12,679 bases of DNA from Devosia equisanguinis (GTDB lineage Bacteria > Pseudomonadota > Alphaproteobacteria > Rhizobiales > Devosiaceae). Below the pieces are notes generated by a model. That model was given only the letters and a program-made list of their open reading frames with translations, was not told where the DNA came from and made no database searches. Shown piece by piece: positions 1 to 5,725 of this stretch (position 1 is its first letter; each line of letters begins with the position of its first letter). The DNA lies in contig CAMDAL010000085.1 of NCBI GenBank assembly GCA_945888565.1, positions 1-12,679 on the forward strand, in the 5' to 3' direction. The position numbers and the translations under genes are program-made.

Positions 1-146
1 GAAACCTGGTCGAGCGATGCTTCTCAAAGCTCAAGCATAGCCGTCGCCTAGCCACACGTTACGATAAGACCGCCGATAGCTTCCTCGGCTTCGTTCTCGT
101 TGCTTCAATCCGGTTGTGGGTCAGGCACTTTGTCCACACGACCTAG
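1..146 (+). CDS. IS5-family transposase, C-terminal fragment (5' part outside window)
   Basis: The reading frame starting at base 3 gives 47 residues before the TAG at 144-146. It contains ERCFSKLKHSRRLATRYDKT followed by SFLGFVLVASIRLWVRHFV. This is the typical end of IS5-family (IS427/IS1031-like) DDE transposases: the E of the catalytic DDE triad in a 'N-x-x-E-R-x-F-x-x-L-K' context, then the conserved R/K residues of the 'ATRYDK' segment. The protein is cut by the window edge, so the intactness of the element cannot be judged. Its 3' end overlaps, antisense, the 3' end of the dehydrogenase gene ending at 105. The insertion-sequence end must therefore lie just to the right of 146. I could not define the terminal inverted repeat or a target duplication because the left end is not visible. 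The family call is firm; the subgroup is uncertain. Confidence 0.82.
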   Translation, partial: NLVERCFSKLKHSRRLATRYDKTADSFLGFVLVASIRLWVRHFVHTT

Positions 147-908
147 ACCGTCGTCTATCCAGGCGAGCATTGCGGCACTCTCTGGCGGGACCGATGCAGC
201 TACCATGCGCTCCACAAGTGCCTCCCTTGACACTTCGACGGGGAAGTATGGGCGGTCTCGACCAGTGCGGGCCAACTCCGCCAACTCCGGCATCGTGATG
301 GCTTTGGGTCCAGTGATGTCGAGAGTACGCCGACCCGAAAATCCATCGGAAACGGCGAATGCTGCTGCGTCTGCACATTGTTGACGCGTCACATAGGCTA
401 CACCGGCTGCGCCCGCCGCATGGACGAAGCGACCATCGTGGTCGGCACGTTCAAGAAATTGCCGTGCCAGATCGTCATAAAAGGCGTTCCGCAAGATCGA
501 GTAGCCAATGCTGCTCTCTTTGAGAATTGCCTCGGTCATTGCGTGATCGGCAGTCATCAGCGAAAGCGGGCTGCTGTCTGCCTTTAAGAACGACGTATAG
601 ACGATGTGACTGACGCCTGCGCCAATTGCTGCATCTATTGCAGCGCGATGTTGGCGGATACGTATGCCATCGGGACCTAAAGCGTTGGTGCTGATGAGGA
701 TAAGCCGGTCCACCCCAGCCATGGCCTGTTGAAGGCTCTCGACCTGATCGAAGTCTGCGAACCGCGGCTCCAGGTCGCTGGACATTCCTGCAAGTGCGTC
801 GGGCGTCCGACTAAGCAGGACGAGCGGCTGTTTGGTGATTGAGCGCAGCGACCGGAGCACCATGCGGCCCAGCTTTCCGCTAGCGCCGGAAATAGCAATT
901 GATGTCAT
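105..908 (-). CDS. QorB/YtfG-like NAD(P)-binding SDR oxidoreductase, C-terminally truncated by IS
   Basis: Atypical short-chain dehydrogenase of the NmrA/QorB (YtfG) type, presumably a cytoplasmic NAD(P)H-dependent quinone or related oxidoreductase. The ATG at 906-908 is chosen because AGAAGAG lies 7 bases upstream of it and because the Rossmann motif GASGKLG then sits at residues 8-14. An ATG 33 bases further upstream (939-941) has no good ribosome site. YTSFLKADSSPL (residues 104-115), then a DH..TE pair and ILRNAFYDD (138-146), match the arrangement in E. coli QorB, which uses this motif rather than the classical YxxxK. The C-terminus resembles QorB up to about IDDGLG. The last 13 or so codons are antisense to the transposase reading frame, so the usual final 35 or so residues are missing and the tail is foreign. 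It may be a pseudogene or a shortened enzyme; the substrate is unknown. Confidence 0.75.
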   Translation of the reverse strand: MTSIAISGASGKLGRMVLRSLRSITKQPLVLLSRTPDALAGMSSDLEPRFADFDQVESLQQAMAGVDRLILISTNALGPDGIRIRQHRAAIDAAIGAGVSHIVYTSFLKADSSPLSLMTADHAMTEAILKESSIGYSILRNAFYDDLARQFLERADHDGRFVHAAGAAGVAYVTRQQCADAAAFAVSDGFSGRRTLDITGPKAITMPELAELARTGRDRPYFPVEVSREALVERMVAASVPPESAAMLAWIDDGLGRVDKVPDPQPD

Positions 909-941
909 TTGAAAACTCTTCTGACGATATGGACACGACAA

Positions 942-1312
942 TGCACGCCCCGCAACGCGGTGGCCTCACTGTCAGCGATCAGTCAGAAGAAAACTCTTGG
1001 CACAGTGGTCTTATCGAATAGCCTTCGCCGCAGGTCAAGATCACCTGACCAACTGATCGGGTTGCACCTCCTCATGTCTGCTGTTGGGACTATCGATCTA
1101 GCGGCCATGTCCGAAATGGGGTCGGGAGCTGGCCTATGCCGACTCTGACAACGGCAGCTGTTTCCGCCCCCGGGTCCAAAAAGCTGCCGGTCAGCAACCG
1201 GCCGCACTTCTGCGGATAAGCCAGCTGCGACCAACGGCTCCATCTGAGGCGCTCACCAGACACGGTACACACAGCAAGAGGGTCAGGGGGTGAGCAACTC
1301 GTCAACTCACCC
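942..1312. other. Intergenic stretch without a supported gene
   Basis: I see no reading frame here with recognisable protein features. It should hold the promoter of the leftward dehydrogenase gene. A 10-base sequence GAAAACTCTT occurs at 911-920 and again at 989-998, and in both cases TCTGAC or its complement lies next to it. This could be an operator or chance. No partner regulator gene, such as the HxlR or TetR genes often found beside such dehydrogenases, is present. Confidence 0.6.
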
Positions 1313-1313
1313 C
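1287..1313 (-). terminator. GC-rich stem-loop at the end of the small membrane protein gene
   Basis: GGGGTGAG (1287-1294) and CTCACCCC (1306-1313) form a perfect 8-bp stem around an 11-base loop, touching the stop codon of the minus-strand gene. No clear T-run follows on the minus strand (the sequence reads CTGACCCTCTTG). Termination is therefore plausible but not assured. Confidence 0.35.
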
Positions 1314-1663
1314 TACTCGCTCACCACCGGAATTTCCCGCACCATCGCGCCAGTCTTGCCGTCAAAAATCCGCACGCTGGTCATCGGGCCGAGCCGGTAG
1401 GTGAGCGTCACCTGACCGTCGGCCGCCACGGCCGACACCACCTCTGCGCCCAGCGGAATCGACATCGAGGCGATCACGTAGTCGCCCTGCGGCGGCGCAT
1501 CCGACTGCGACGTGCGGTAGACAACGGCGCCGCCAATGGCCATAAGGCCCAGCAGCAGCAGCGCGATCGACACGAAGAAGCTCTTTCGCGCCCGGCCGAG
1601 CACGGCGACCGCTTCCGGTGTCAGCTCAGGCGTCTTGGTTTTTTCTTCTTGAGGCTCGCTCAT
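1313..1663 (-). CDS. Small single-TM membrane protein (DUF6476-like)
   Basis: A 116-residue protein with a charged N-terminus rich in Glu, Lys and Pro and a single hydrophobic helix at about residues 28-50, followed by a soluble domain of about 65 residues. R24, R26 and K27 before the helix predict the N-terminus inside and the C-terminal domain in the periplasm. That domain has alternating beta-strand-like segments and ends in FDGKTGAMVREIPV, resembling the 'iFDr.tG.l...i' ending of short alphaproteobacterial proteins found next to rluD (DUF6476, from memory). No catalytic motif is visible and the function is unknown. Its ATG (1661-1663) overlaps the rluD ATG within one CATG, so both genes start head-to-head. 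Only a weak GGAAAAG stands 8 bases upstream. The next methionine is inside the membrane helix, which makes this start the only sensible one. Confidence 0.8.
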   Translation of the reverse strand: MSEPQEEKTKTPELTPEAVAVLGRARKSFFVSIALLLLGLMAIGGAVVYRTSQSDAPPQGDYVIASMSIPLGAEVVSAVAADGQVTLTYRLGPMTSVRIFDGKTGAMVREIPVVSE

Positions 1664-2681
1664 GCAGGACTTTTCCGGTGAGGAACAGGAATGGCTCGTT
1701 GCCGTCGATGCGGCCGAGGCCGGCAGCAGGCTTGATGTCGCGCTGGCCCGGGCCGTGCCGGTCTACTCGCGCAACCGGCTGAAGGACCTGATACTGGCCG
1801 GAGCCGTTACGATCAATGGCGTTGCGGTCACCCTGCCAAAATACAGTCTCAAGGAAGGCGACGAAATCCTGCTCCTCGCCCCCGAGCCGGTTGATGCCGA
1901 CCCCGAGCCCGAGAACATCCCGCTCGATATCCTCTACGAGGACGATCAGCTGATCGTCATCAACAAGCCCGTCGGCATGGTCGTCCATCCCGCGCCCGGC
2001 AACTACACCGGCACGCTGGTCAACGCCCTGCTCTATCATTGCGGCGACAGCCTCAAGGGTATCGGCGGCGTCAAGCGGCCCGGCATCGTCCACCGCCTCG
2101 ACAAGGACACGTCCGGCGTCATGCTCGCCGCAAAAACCGAGCACGCCCACAATCACCTTGCCGCCCAGTTTGCCGACCACGGCCGCACCGGACCGCTGCA
2201 CCGGGCCTATCTCGCCTGGGCCTGGGGCCGCACCCAGCAGGCCCGCGGCACCGTCGAAGCGCCGCTTGGCCGCGATCCGGCCAACCGCCTGAAGCAGGCC
2301 ATCCGCAAGGACGGGCGCGAGGCCATCACGCACTATACGGTCGAGGCGCGCTTCGGCGACGAGGGCTGGGATATCACCCGCATCAAGTGCGCGCTCGAGA
2401 CCGGCCGCACCCACCAGATCCGCGTCCACATGGCCAATATCGGCCACCCGCTGGTCTCCGACCTGCTCTATGCCACCGGCTTCGCCACCAAGGTCAACCG
2501 CCTGCCCGAGGTACCGAAGGCCGCCATCGCCGCGCTGGGTCGACAGGCCCTGCACGCCGCCGAACTCGGCTTCGAGCATCCAACGACGGGGGAGGAAATG
2601 TTCTTCGAGGCGCCGCTGCCCGCCGACCTGCAGGCGCTGGAAGATGCCCTCGAACCCTACAACCTCGCCTACCCCCGCTGA
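1662..2681 (+). CDS. rluD: RluA-family 23S rRNA pseudouridine synthase (RluD)
   Basis: It converts uridines to pseudouridine in rRNA. RluD modifies the helix 69 loop (1911/1915/1917 in E. coli) during 50S maturation. The 339-residue length is normal for the family. An S4-type RNA-binding domain occupies roughly residues 17-80 (SRLDVALARAVPVYSRNRL). The catalytic domain begins at ILYEDDQLIVINKP (90-103). The signature GIVHRLDKDTSG (141-152) carries the catalytic Asp147, and ETGRTHQIRVHM (246-257) is the conserved motif near the C-terminus. The ATG at 1662-1664 has GAGG (1651-1654) 7 bases upstream, inside the coding region of the divergent gene. rpoH follows 185 bp downstream in the same direction, an order common in Hyphomicrobiales. 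RluA/RluC-type specificity cannot be excluded from sequence alone, but the S4 domain and neighbourhood favour RluD. Confidence 0.92.
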   Translation: MQDFSGEEQEWLVAVDAAEAGSRLDVALARAVPVYSRNRLKDLILAGAVTINGVAVTLPKYSLKEGDEILLLAPEPVDADPEPENIPLDILYEDDQLIVINKPVGMVVHPAPGNYTGTLVNALLYHCGDSLKGIGGVKRPGIVHRLDKDTSGVMLAAKTEHAHNHLAAQFADHGRTGPLHRAYLAWAWGRTQQARGTVEAPLGRDPANRLKQAIRKDGREAITHYTVEARFGDEGWDITRIKCALETGRTHQIRVHMANIGHPLVSDLLYATGFATKVNRLPEVPKAAIAALGRQALHAAELGFEHPTTGEEMFFEAPLPADLQALEDALEPYNLAYPR

Positions 2682-2695
2682 TCGCCTCACGAAAT

Positions 2696-2727
2696 CGTAA
2701 GGTCGTGACAATGCAACCGTAAGGTCG
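2696..2727. repeat. Direct repeat CGTAAGGTCG x2, 22-bp period, upstream of rpoH
   Basis: CGTAAGGTCG occurs at 2696-2705 and at 2718-2727, offset by 22 bp, about two helical turns. Both copies lie upstream of the rpoH -35 element, so a binding site for a regulator on one face of the DNA is possible. Confidence 0.4.
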
Positions 2728-2759
2728 CATCGGGCATTGATGTGGGGACGAAGTGGGTC

Positions 2760-2789
2760 TTATCAACTCGCGAAGTCGACCTATATAAT
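2760..2789 (+). promoter_or_regulatory. Housekeeping-type promoter of rpoH
   Basis: TATAAT (2784-2789) is a perfect -10 hexamer. TTATCA (2760-2765) is a 4/6 match to the -35 consensus with an 18-bp spacer. Transcription would start near 2796, giving a leader of about 70 bases. The leader holds a small hairpin (CCCGT 2835-2839 with ACGGG 2843-2847) and a GAGG ribosome site at 2856-2859, 7 bases before the ATG. I see no obvious heat-shock (sigma-32 type CTTGAA/CCCCAT) promoter. Confidence 0.6.
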
Positions 2790-2866
2790 GCGTATTGTCA
2801 GCAGTGTGCCGTTCAGGACTCGGCTGAAACTCTGCCCGTGCCACGGGGGAAAGACGAGGGTGCATC

Positions 2867-3748
2867 ATGGCCCAGACCAATCTGCCTGTCCTGTCGAGTG
2901 AAGGCGGCCTCAGCCGCTATCTCCAGGAAATCCGCAAGTTTCCGATGCTTGAGCCTGACGAGGAATACATGCTCGCCAAGCGCTACAAGGAGCATCAGGA
3001 CCCCGGCTCCGCCCAGCGGCTCATCACTTCGCACCTGCGGCTGGTCGCCAAGATCGCCATGGGCTATCGCGGCTACGGCCTGCCCATCTCCGAGGTCATC
3101 TCGGAAGGTAACGTCGGCCTCATGCATGCGGTGAAGCGGTTCGAGCCCGAAAAGGGGTTCCGCCTCGCCACCTACGCCATGTGGTGGATCCGTGCTGCGA
3201 TCCAGGAATACGTCCTGCGCTCGTGGAGCCTCGTCAAGATCGGCACCACCGCAGCGCAGAAGCGCCTGTTCTTCAACCTGCGCAAGGTCAAGGGCCAGAT
3301 CGCCGCCCTCGACGACGGCAACCTGCATCCCGACCAGATCAAGCAGATCGCCACCACGCTGCGCGTCTCCGAGGCCGACGTGGTCTCGATGAACCAGCGC
3401 CTTTCCGGCGACGCCTCGCTGAACGCCCCGATGCGGGCCGACGAAGGCGCCTCCGAGTGGCAGGACTGGCTGGCCGACGACACCCCTTCGGCCGAAACCA
3501 CGCTCGGCGAGTCCGAGGAGTTCGCCGAGCGCATGGGCATGTTGACCAACGCCATGCAGGATCTGAACGACCGCGAAAAGGCCATCTTCCAGGCCCGCCG
3601 CTTGCGCGACGAGCCCGCTACTCTCGAAGAGCTGGCGCAGGAGTATAGTGTGAGTCGCGAGCGCATCCGGCAGATCGAGGTCCGCGCCTTCGAGAAGGTG
3701 CAGGAGGCGGTCCAGAAGGCCGCCAACAAGCCGCGCGAAGTGGTGTAA
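2867..3748 (+). CDS. rpoH: RNA polymerase heat-shock sigma factor RpoH (sigma-32)
   Basis: It directs core RNA polymerase to heat-shock promoters (chaperones, proteases). The 293-residue protein has the group 2/3 sigma-70 layout. Region 1.2 lies at about 14-42 and region 2 at about 50-125 (LITSHLRLVAKIAMGYRGYG, then FRLATYAMWWIRAAIQEYV for core binding, -10 melting and recognition). The diagnostic RpoH box QKRLFFNLR is at 131-139. Region 4 carries a C-terminal helix-turn-helix at about 254-273 (EELAQEYSVSRERIRQIEVR) for -35 recognition. The RpoH box separates it from RpoD and RpoS. Alphaproteobacteria often carry two copies (rpoH1 and rpoH2); the position behind rluD suggests the main heat-shock copy, which is an inference. 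It appears monocistronic, with its own promoter upstream and a strong terminator downstream. Confidence 0.96.
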   Translation: MAQTNLPVLSSEGGLSRYLQEIRKFPMLEPDEEYMLAKRYKEHQDPGSAQRLITSHLRLVAKIAMGYRGYGLPISEVISEGNVGLMHAVKRFEPEKGFRLATYAMWWIRAAIQEYVLRSWSLVKIGTTAAQKRLFFNLRKVKGQIAALDDGNLHPDQIKQIATTLRVSEADVVSMNQRLSGDASLNAPMRADEGASEWQDWLADDTPSAETTLGESEEFAERMGMLTNAMQDLNDREKAIFQARRLRDEPATLEELAQEYSVSRERIRQIEVRAFEKVQEAVQKAANKPREVV

Positions 3749-3780
3749 ACACCGCTTACATCGCGGAGCAGGTCAATCCA

Positions 3781-3810
3781 GAAGGCGCCCGGCGGGCGCC
3801 TTCGTCGTTC
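3781..3810 (+). terminator. rpoH transcription terminator
   Basis: GAAGGCGCCC (3781-3790) pairs perfectly with GGGCGCCTTC (3794-3803) around a 3-base loop GGC, followed by GTCGTTC. It lies 32 bp after the rpoH stop and before the convergent thiN stop, so it probably also limits read-through from the other side. The U-tract is poor, as is usual in GC-rich genomes. Confidence 0.75.
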
Positions 3811-3830
3811 AGAAACCGTTCATCGGCCAT

Positions 3831-4544
3831 TCATACGGATGAACGCCGCCGCGGCTCCGCCAGCAGCTTGGCAATCAGCGGCATCAGGTAGTCCCGCGGC
3901 AGGATCAGCAGGAACGGGGCGTGCATCCCCTCCTCCGGCACGATGGTGAACGGCCCGGTCAGCGCTTCGTTCGAGGTCCCCGTCCGCACCCCCGGCGCCA
4001 GCTTCACCGCATCGAGCGGGTACTTCAGCCCGTCCGAGGTCCAGAACGTCACCGGCGCCAGCGGATGGATCGACACCCGGCCCCCCGGCGCCACTTCGAA
4101 CGAGAACCGGTCGGTCAGCGCGACGGCCACATCCTCTTCATCCACAAGGATAATCTTCCGCCGCGCGGCGTAGCGCGTCACCGCGTCGAGCGCCGCCAGC
4201 GTGTGGTCGAACCGCTTGCCGGTCATCCCCAGCGCCACCGTCACCGGCGCCCGGGTGGAGTAGATCGCCTTCTCGAAATCGGTCGTTTCCTGCTCGGCAA
4301 TCTGCATCAGCCGGGTCTTCCCCAGCCACTCATGCGGGGCCTTCAGCGAGTCGAAATCGCCCACGATCAGCTCCGGCTTCAGCCCGGCCGCGACGATCTG
4401 GTCCGCTCCGCCATCCGCCCCCACGAGGTGCCCGCCCGAGGCGTAGAGCTCCCGCAGCAGCTCGGCATCGAGGCTGCCCCCGCCGACGATGACCAGCAGG
4501 TCGGTGAAGGTTGCGACGTTTGTCTGGGGGGCGCGCGCTTGCAC
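3831..4544 (-). CDS. thiN: Thiamine diphosphokinase (thiamine pyrophosphokinase)
   Basis: It transfers pyrophosphate from ATP to thiamine to make TPP in one cytoplasmic step, the natural partner of the thiamine importer encoded next door. The 237 residues show the TPK catalytic motifs: GADGGAD (42-48), GDFDSL (62-67), EQETTDFEKA (84-93) with the acidic metal- and ATP-binding residues, and GKRFDHTLA (109-117). A C-terminal beta-rich thiamine-binding domain runs from about 140. The start is a GTG (4542-4544) with no good ribosome site; no other ATG, GTG or TTG fits the N-terminus before the conserved LLVIVGGG. The gene runs away from thiBPQ. Its 5' leader and promoter must lie in or across the DNA that encodes the TPP riboswitch on the opposite strand, so it is not itself controlled by that riboswitch. 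It converges on rpoH. Confidence 0.9.
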   Translation of the reverse strand: MQARAPQTNVATFTDLLVIVGGGSLDAELLRELYASGGHLVGADGGADQIVAAGLKPELIVGDFDSLKAPHEWLGKTRLMQIAEQETTDFEKAIYSTRAPVTVALGMTGKRFDHTLAALDAVTRYAARRKIILVDEEDVAVALTDRFSFEVAPGGRVSIHPLAPVTFWTSDGLKYPLDAVKLAPGVRTGTSNEALTGPFTIVPEEGMHAPFLLILPRDYLMPLIAKLLAEPRRRSSV

Positions 4545-4567
4545 GGGAGGAGAACTCTGTCTATCTG
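4539..4567 (+). promoter_or_regulatory. Candidate promoter of the riboswitch-thiBPQ transcript
   Basis: TTGCAC (4539-4544) and TATCTG (4562-4567) are 17 bp apart and would start transcription around 4574, exactly at the first helix of the TPP aptamer. Each hexamer matches consensus at only 3 of 6 positions, so the call rests mostly on position. It would overlap the thiN start codon. Confidence 0.3.
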
Positions 4568-4574
4568 TTGGTCG

Positions 4575-4658
4575 TCTCGCTGGGGTGCCACGGTTTACCG
4601 TGGCTGAGAGTTACCCATTGAACCTGAACCAGGTCATGCTGGCGGAGGGAGTCTGAGA
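4575..4658 (+). promoter_or_regulatory. TPP riboswitch aptamer (THI element)
   Basis: The conserved TPP-binding core is plainly visible. GGGGTGCC (4582-4589) opens the core. A perfect hairpin CCACGG-TTTA-CCGTGG (4588-4603) follows, then the pyrimidine-sensing CTGAGAG (4604-4610), ACCC (4613-4616), and TTGAACCTGAACCAGGTCAT leading to GCTGGCGGAGGGA, the pyrophosphate-sensor half. P1 is formed by TCTCG (4575-4579) with TGAGA (4654-4658), and P2 by GGG with CCC of ACCC. Binding of TPP stabilises P1/P2 and normally turns off the downstream gene. Placement directly before thiBPQ fits feedback control of thiamine import by TPP. Confidence 0.95.
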
Positions 4659-4661
4659 TGG

Positions 4662-4692
4662 CAATGGGTGCCCTCGGGCCCTCATACCATTG
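4662..4692 (+). promoter_or_regulatory. Riboswitch expression platform hairpin (OFF-state) and anti-P2 strand
   Basis: CAATGG (4662-4667) pairs with CCATTG (4687-4692), enclosing an inner GCC/GGC stem (4670-4679). The same strand, extended to CAATGGGT (4662-4669), is also perfectly complementary to ACCCATTG (4613-4620) inside the aptamer, which includes the P2 bases. The two pairings cannot coexist, which is the expected ON/OFF switch. No U-run follows the hairpin (CGCCTCTTC), and the ribosome site GGAAGGGA (4723-4730) is not clearly sequestered. Whether the switch acts on transcription (possibly Rho-assisted) or translation is therefore open. Confidence 0.6.
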
Positions 4693-4735
4693 AGCGCCTC
4701 TTCAATCCACATGGCCGCAAACGGAAGGGAACGCT

Positions 4736-5725
4736 ATGTCGTTCAAACACTTCGCGTTGGCGGCGGCACTGAGTGCCATCGCCTTTCCAACGCTCGCACA
4801 GGACAAGCCCGTCCTCACCGTCTACACCTATGACAGCTTCGCCGCCGAGTGGGGGCCCGGCCCGGCGCTGAAGGCCGGCTTCGAGACGACCTGCGGCTGC
4901 ACGGTGAACTTCTCCGCCTTCGAGGATGCCATCTCCACCCTCCGCAAGGTGCAGCTCGAAGGCGCCACCTCGCCCGCCGACGTCGTCGTCGGCCTCGACA
5001 CGGCCACCGCGCCCGAGGCCCGCAAGACCGGGCTGTTCGCCACCCACGATCTCACCCTGCCCACCCTCGCCATTGACTGGGCCGACCCCGAGTTCGTGCC
5101 CTTCGACTACGGCTACTTCGCCTTCGTCTACAACAAGGAGAAAACCCCTAACCCACCGAAGAGCTTCGAGGAACTGATCGCCCTGCCGCCGAGCTTCAAG
5201 ATCGTGCTGCAGGACCCGCGCTCCTCCACCCCCGGCCTCGGCAACGTCATCTGGATCCGCACCGCCTATGGCGACCGCGCCCCGGAGATCTGGCAGGGGC
5301 TGAAGCCGCACATCCTGACGCTCTCCCGCGGCTGGTCCGAAGCCTACGGCCTGTTCCTCGATGGCCAGGCCGACATGGTGCTGAGCTACACCACCTCGCC
5401 CAGCTACCACGCCATCGCCGAGCAGGACGGCAAGTACGCCTATGCCGAGTTCACCGAAGGCTACGTGCCGCAGGTCGAAGTGGCCGGCGTGCTGAAGACC
5501 GCGAAGCAGCCGGAACTGGCGCGGCAGTTCCTCGCCTATCTCGTGACCCCCGAGGCGCAGGCCGACATCCCCACCACCAACTGGATGTACCCGGTGCTCG
5601 ACATGGCCGACACCCTGCCGGCCGAGTTCGGCACGCCCCCCGCCAACGTCCTGAAGCTCGACGAGACCGTCCTCGACACCAGCCTCAAGGCCTGGGTGGA
5701 CGAAGCCCTTGCCGCGCTCCAGTAG
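4736..5725 (+). CDS. thiB: Thiamine/TPP ABC transporter substrate-binding protein
   Basis: Periplasmic receptor that captures thiamine, TMP or TPP and delivers it to ThiP. The 329 residues begin with a Sec signal peptide (K4, hydrophobic core 5-17, cleavage likely after TLA at 19-21). The mature start LTVYTYDSFAAEWGPGPALK is close to E. coli TbpA/ThiB. The two cysteines of TTCGCT (C53, C55) also occur at this place in family members. ADVVVGLD, FDYGYFAFVYNKEK, QDPRSSTPGLG and MVLSYTTSPSY are the conserved ligand-binding segments of this type of periplasmic binding protein. GGAAGGGA 5 bases before the ATG is a strong ribosome site. It is the first gene of the riboswitch-controlled operon, and its stop overlaps the thiP start by 17 bases, suggesting translational coupling. 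Confidence 0.95.
   Translation: MSFKHFALAAALSAIAFPTLAQDKPVLTVYTYDSFAAEWGPGPALKAGFETTCGCTVNFSAFEDAISTLRKVQLEGATSPADVVVGLDTATAPEARKTGLFATHDLTLPTLAIDWADPEFVPFDYGYFAFVYNKEKTPNPPKSFEELIALPPSFKIVLQDPRSSTPGLGNVIWIRTAYGDRAPEIWQGLKPHILTLSRGWSEAYGLFLDGQADMVLSYTTSPSYHAIAEQDGKYAYAEFTEGYVPQVEVAGVLKTAKQPELARQFLAYLVTPEAQADIPTTNWMYPVLDMADTLPAEFGTPPANVLKLDETVLDTSLKAWVDEALAALQ

Noticed and set aside
1626..2711. Long 361-codon open frame antisense to rluD
   Set aside because: It is a shadow of the GC-rich codon pattern of rluD. The Gly/Val/Ala/Asp/Glu-rich composition has no domain, while rluD has all catalytic motifs.
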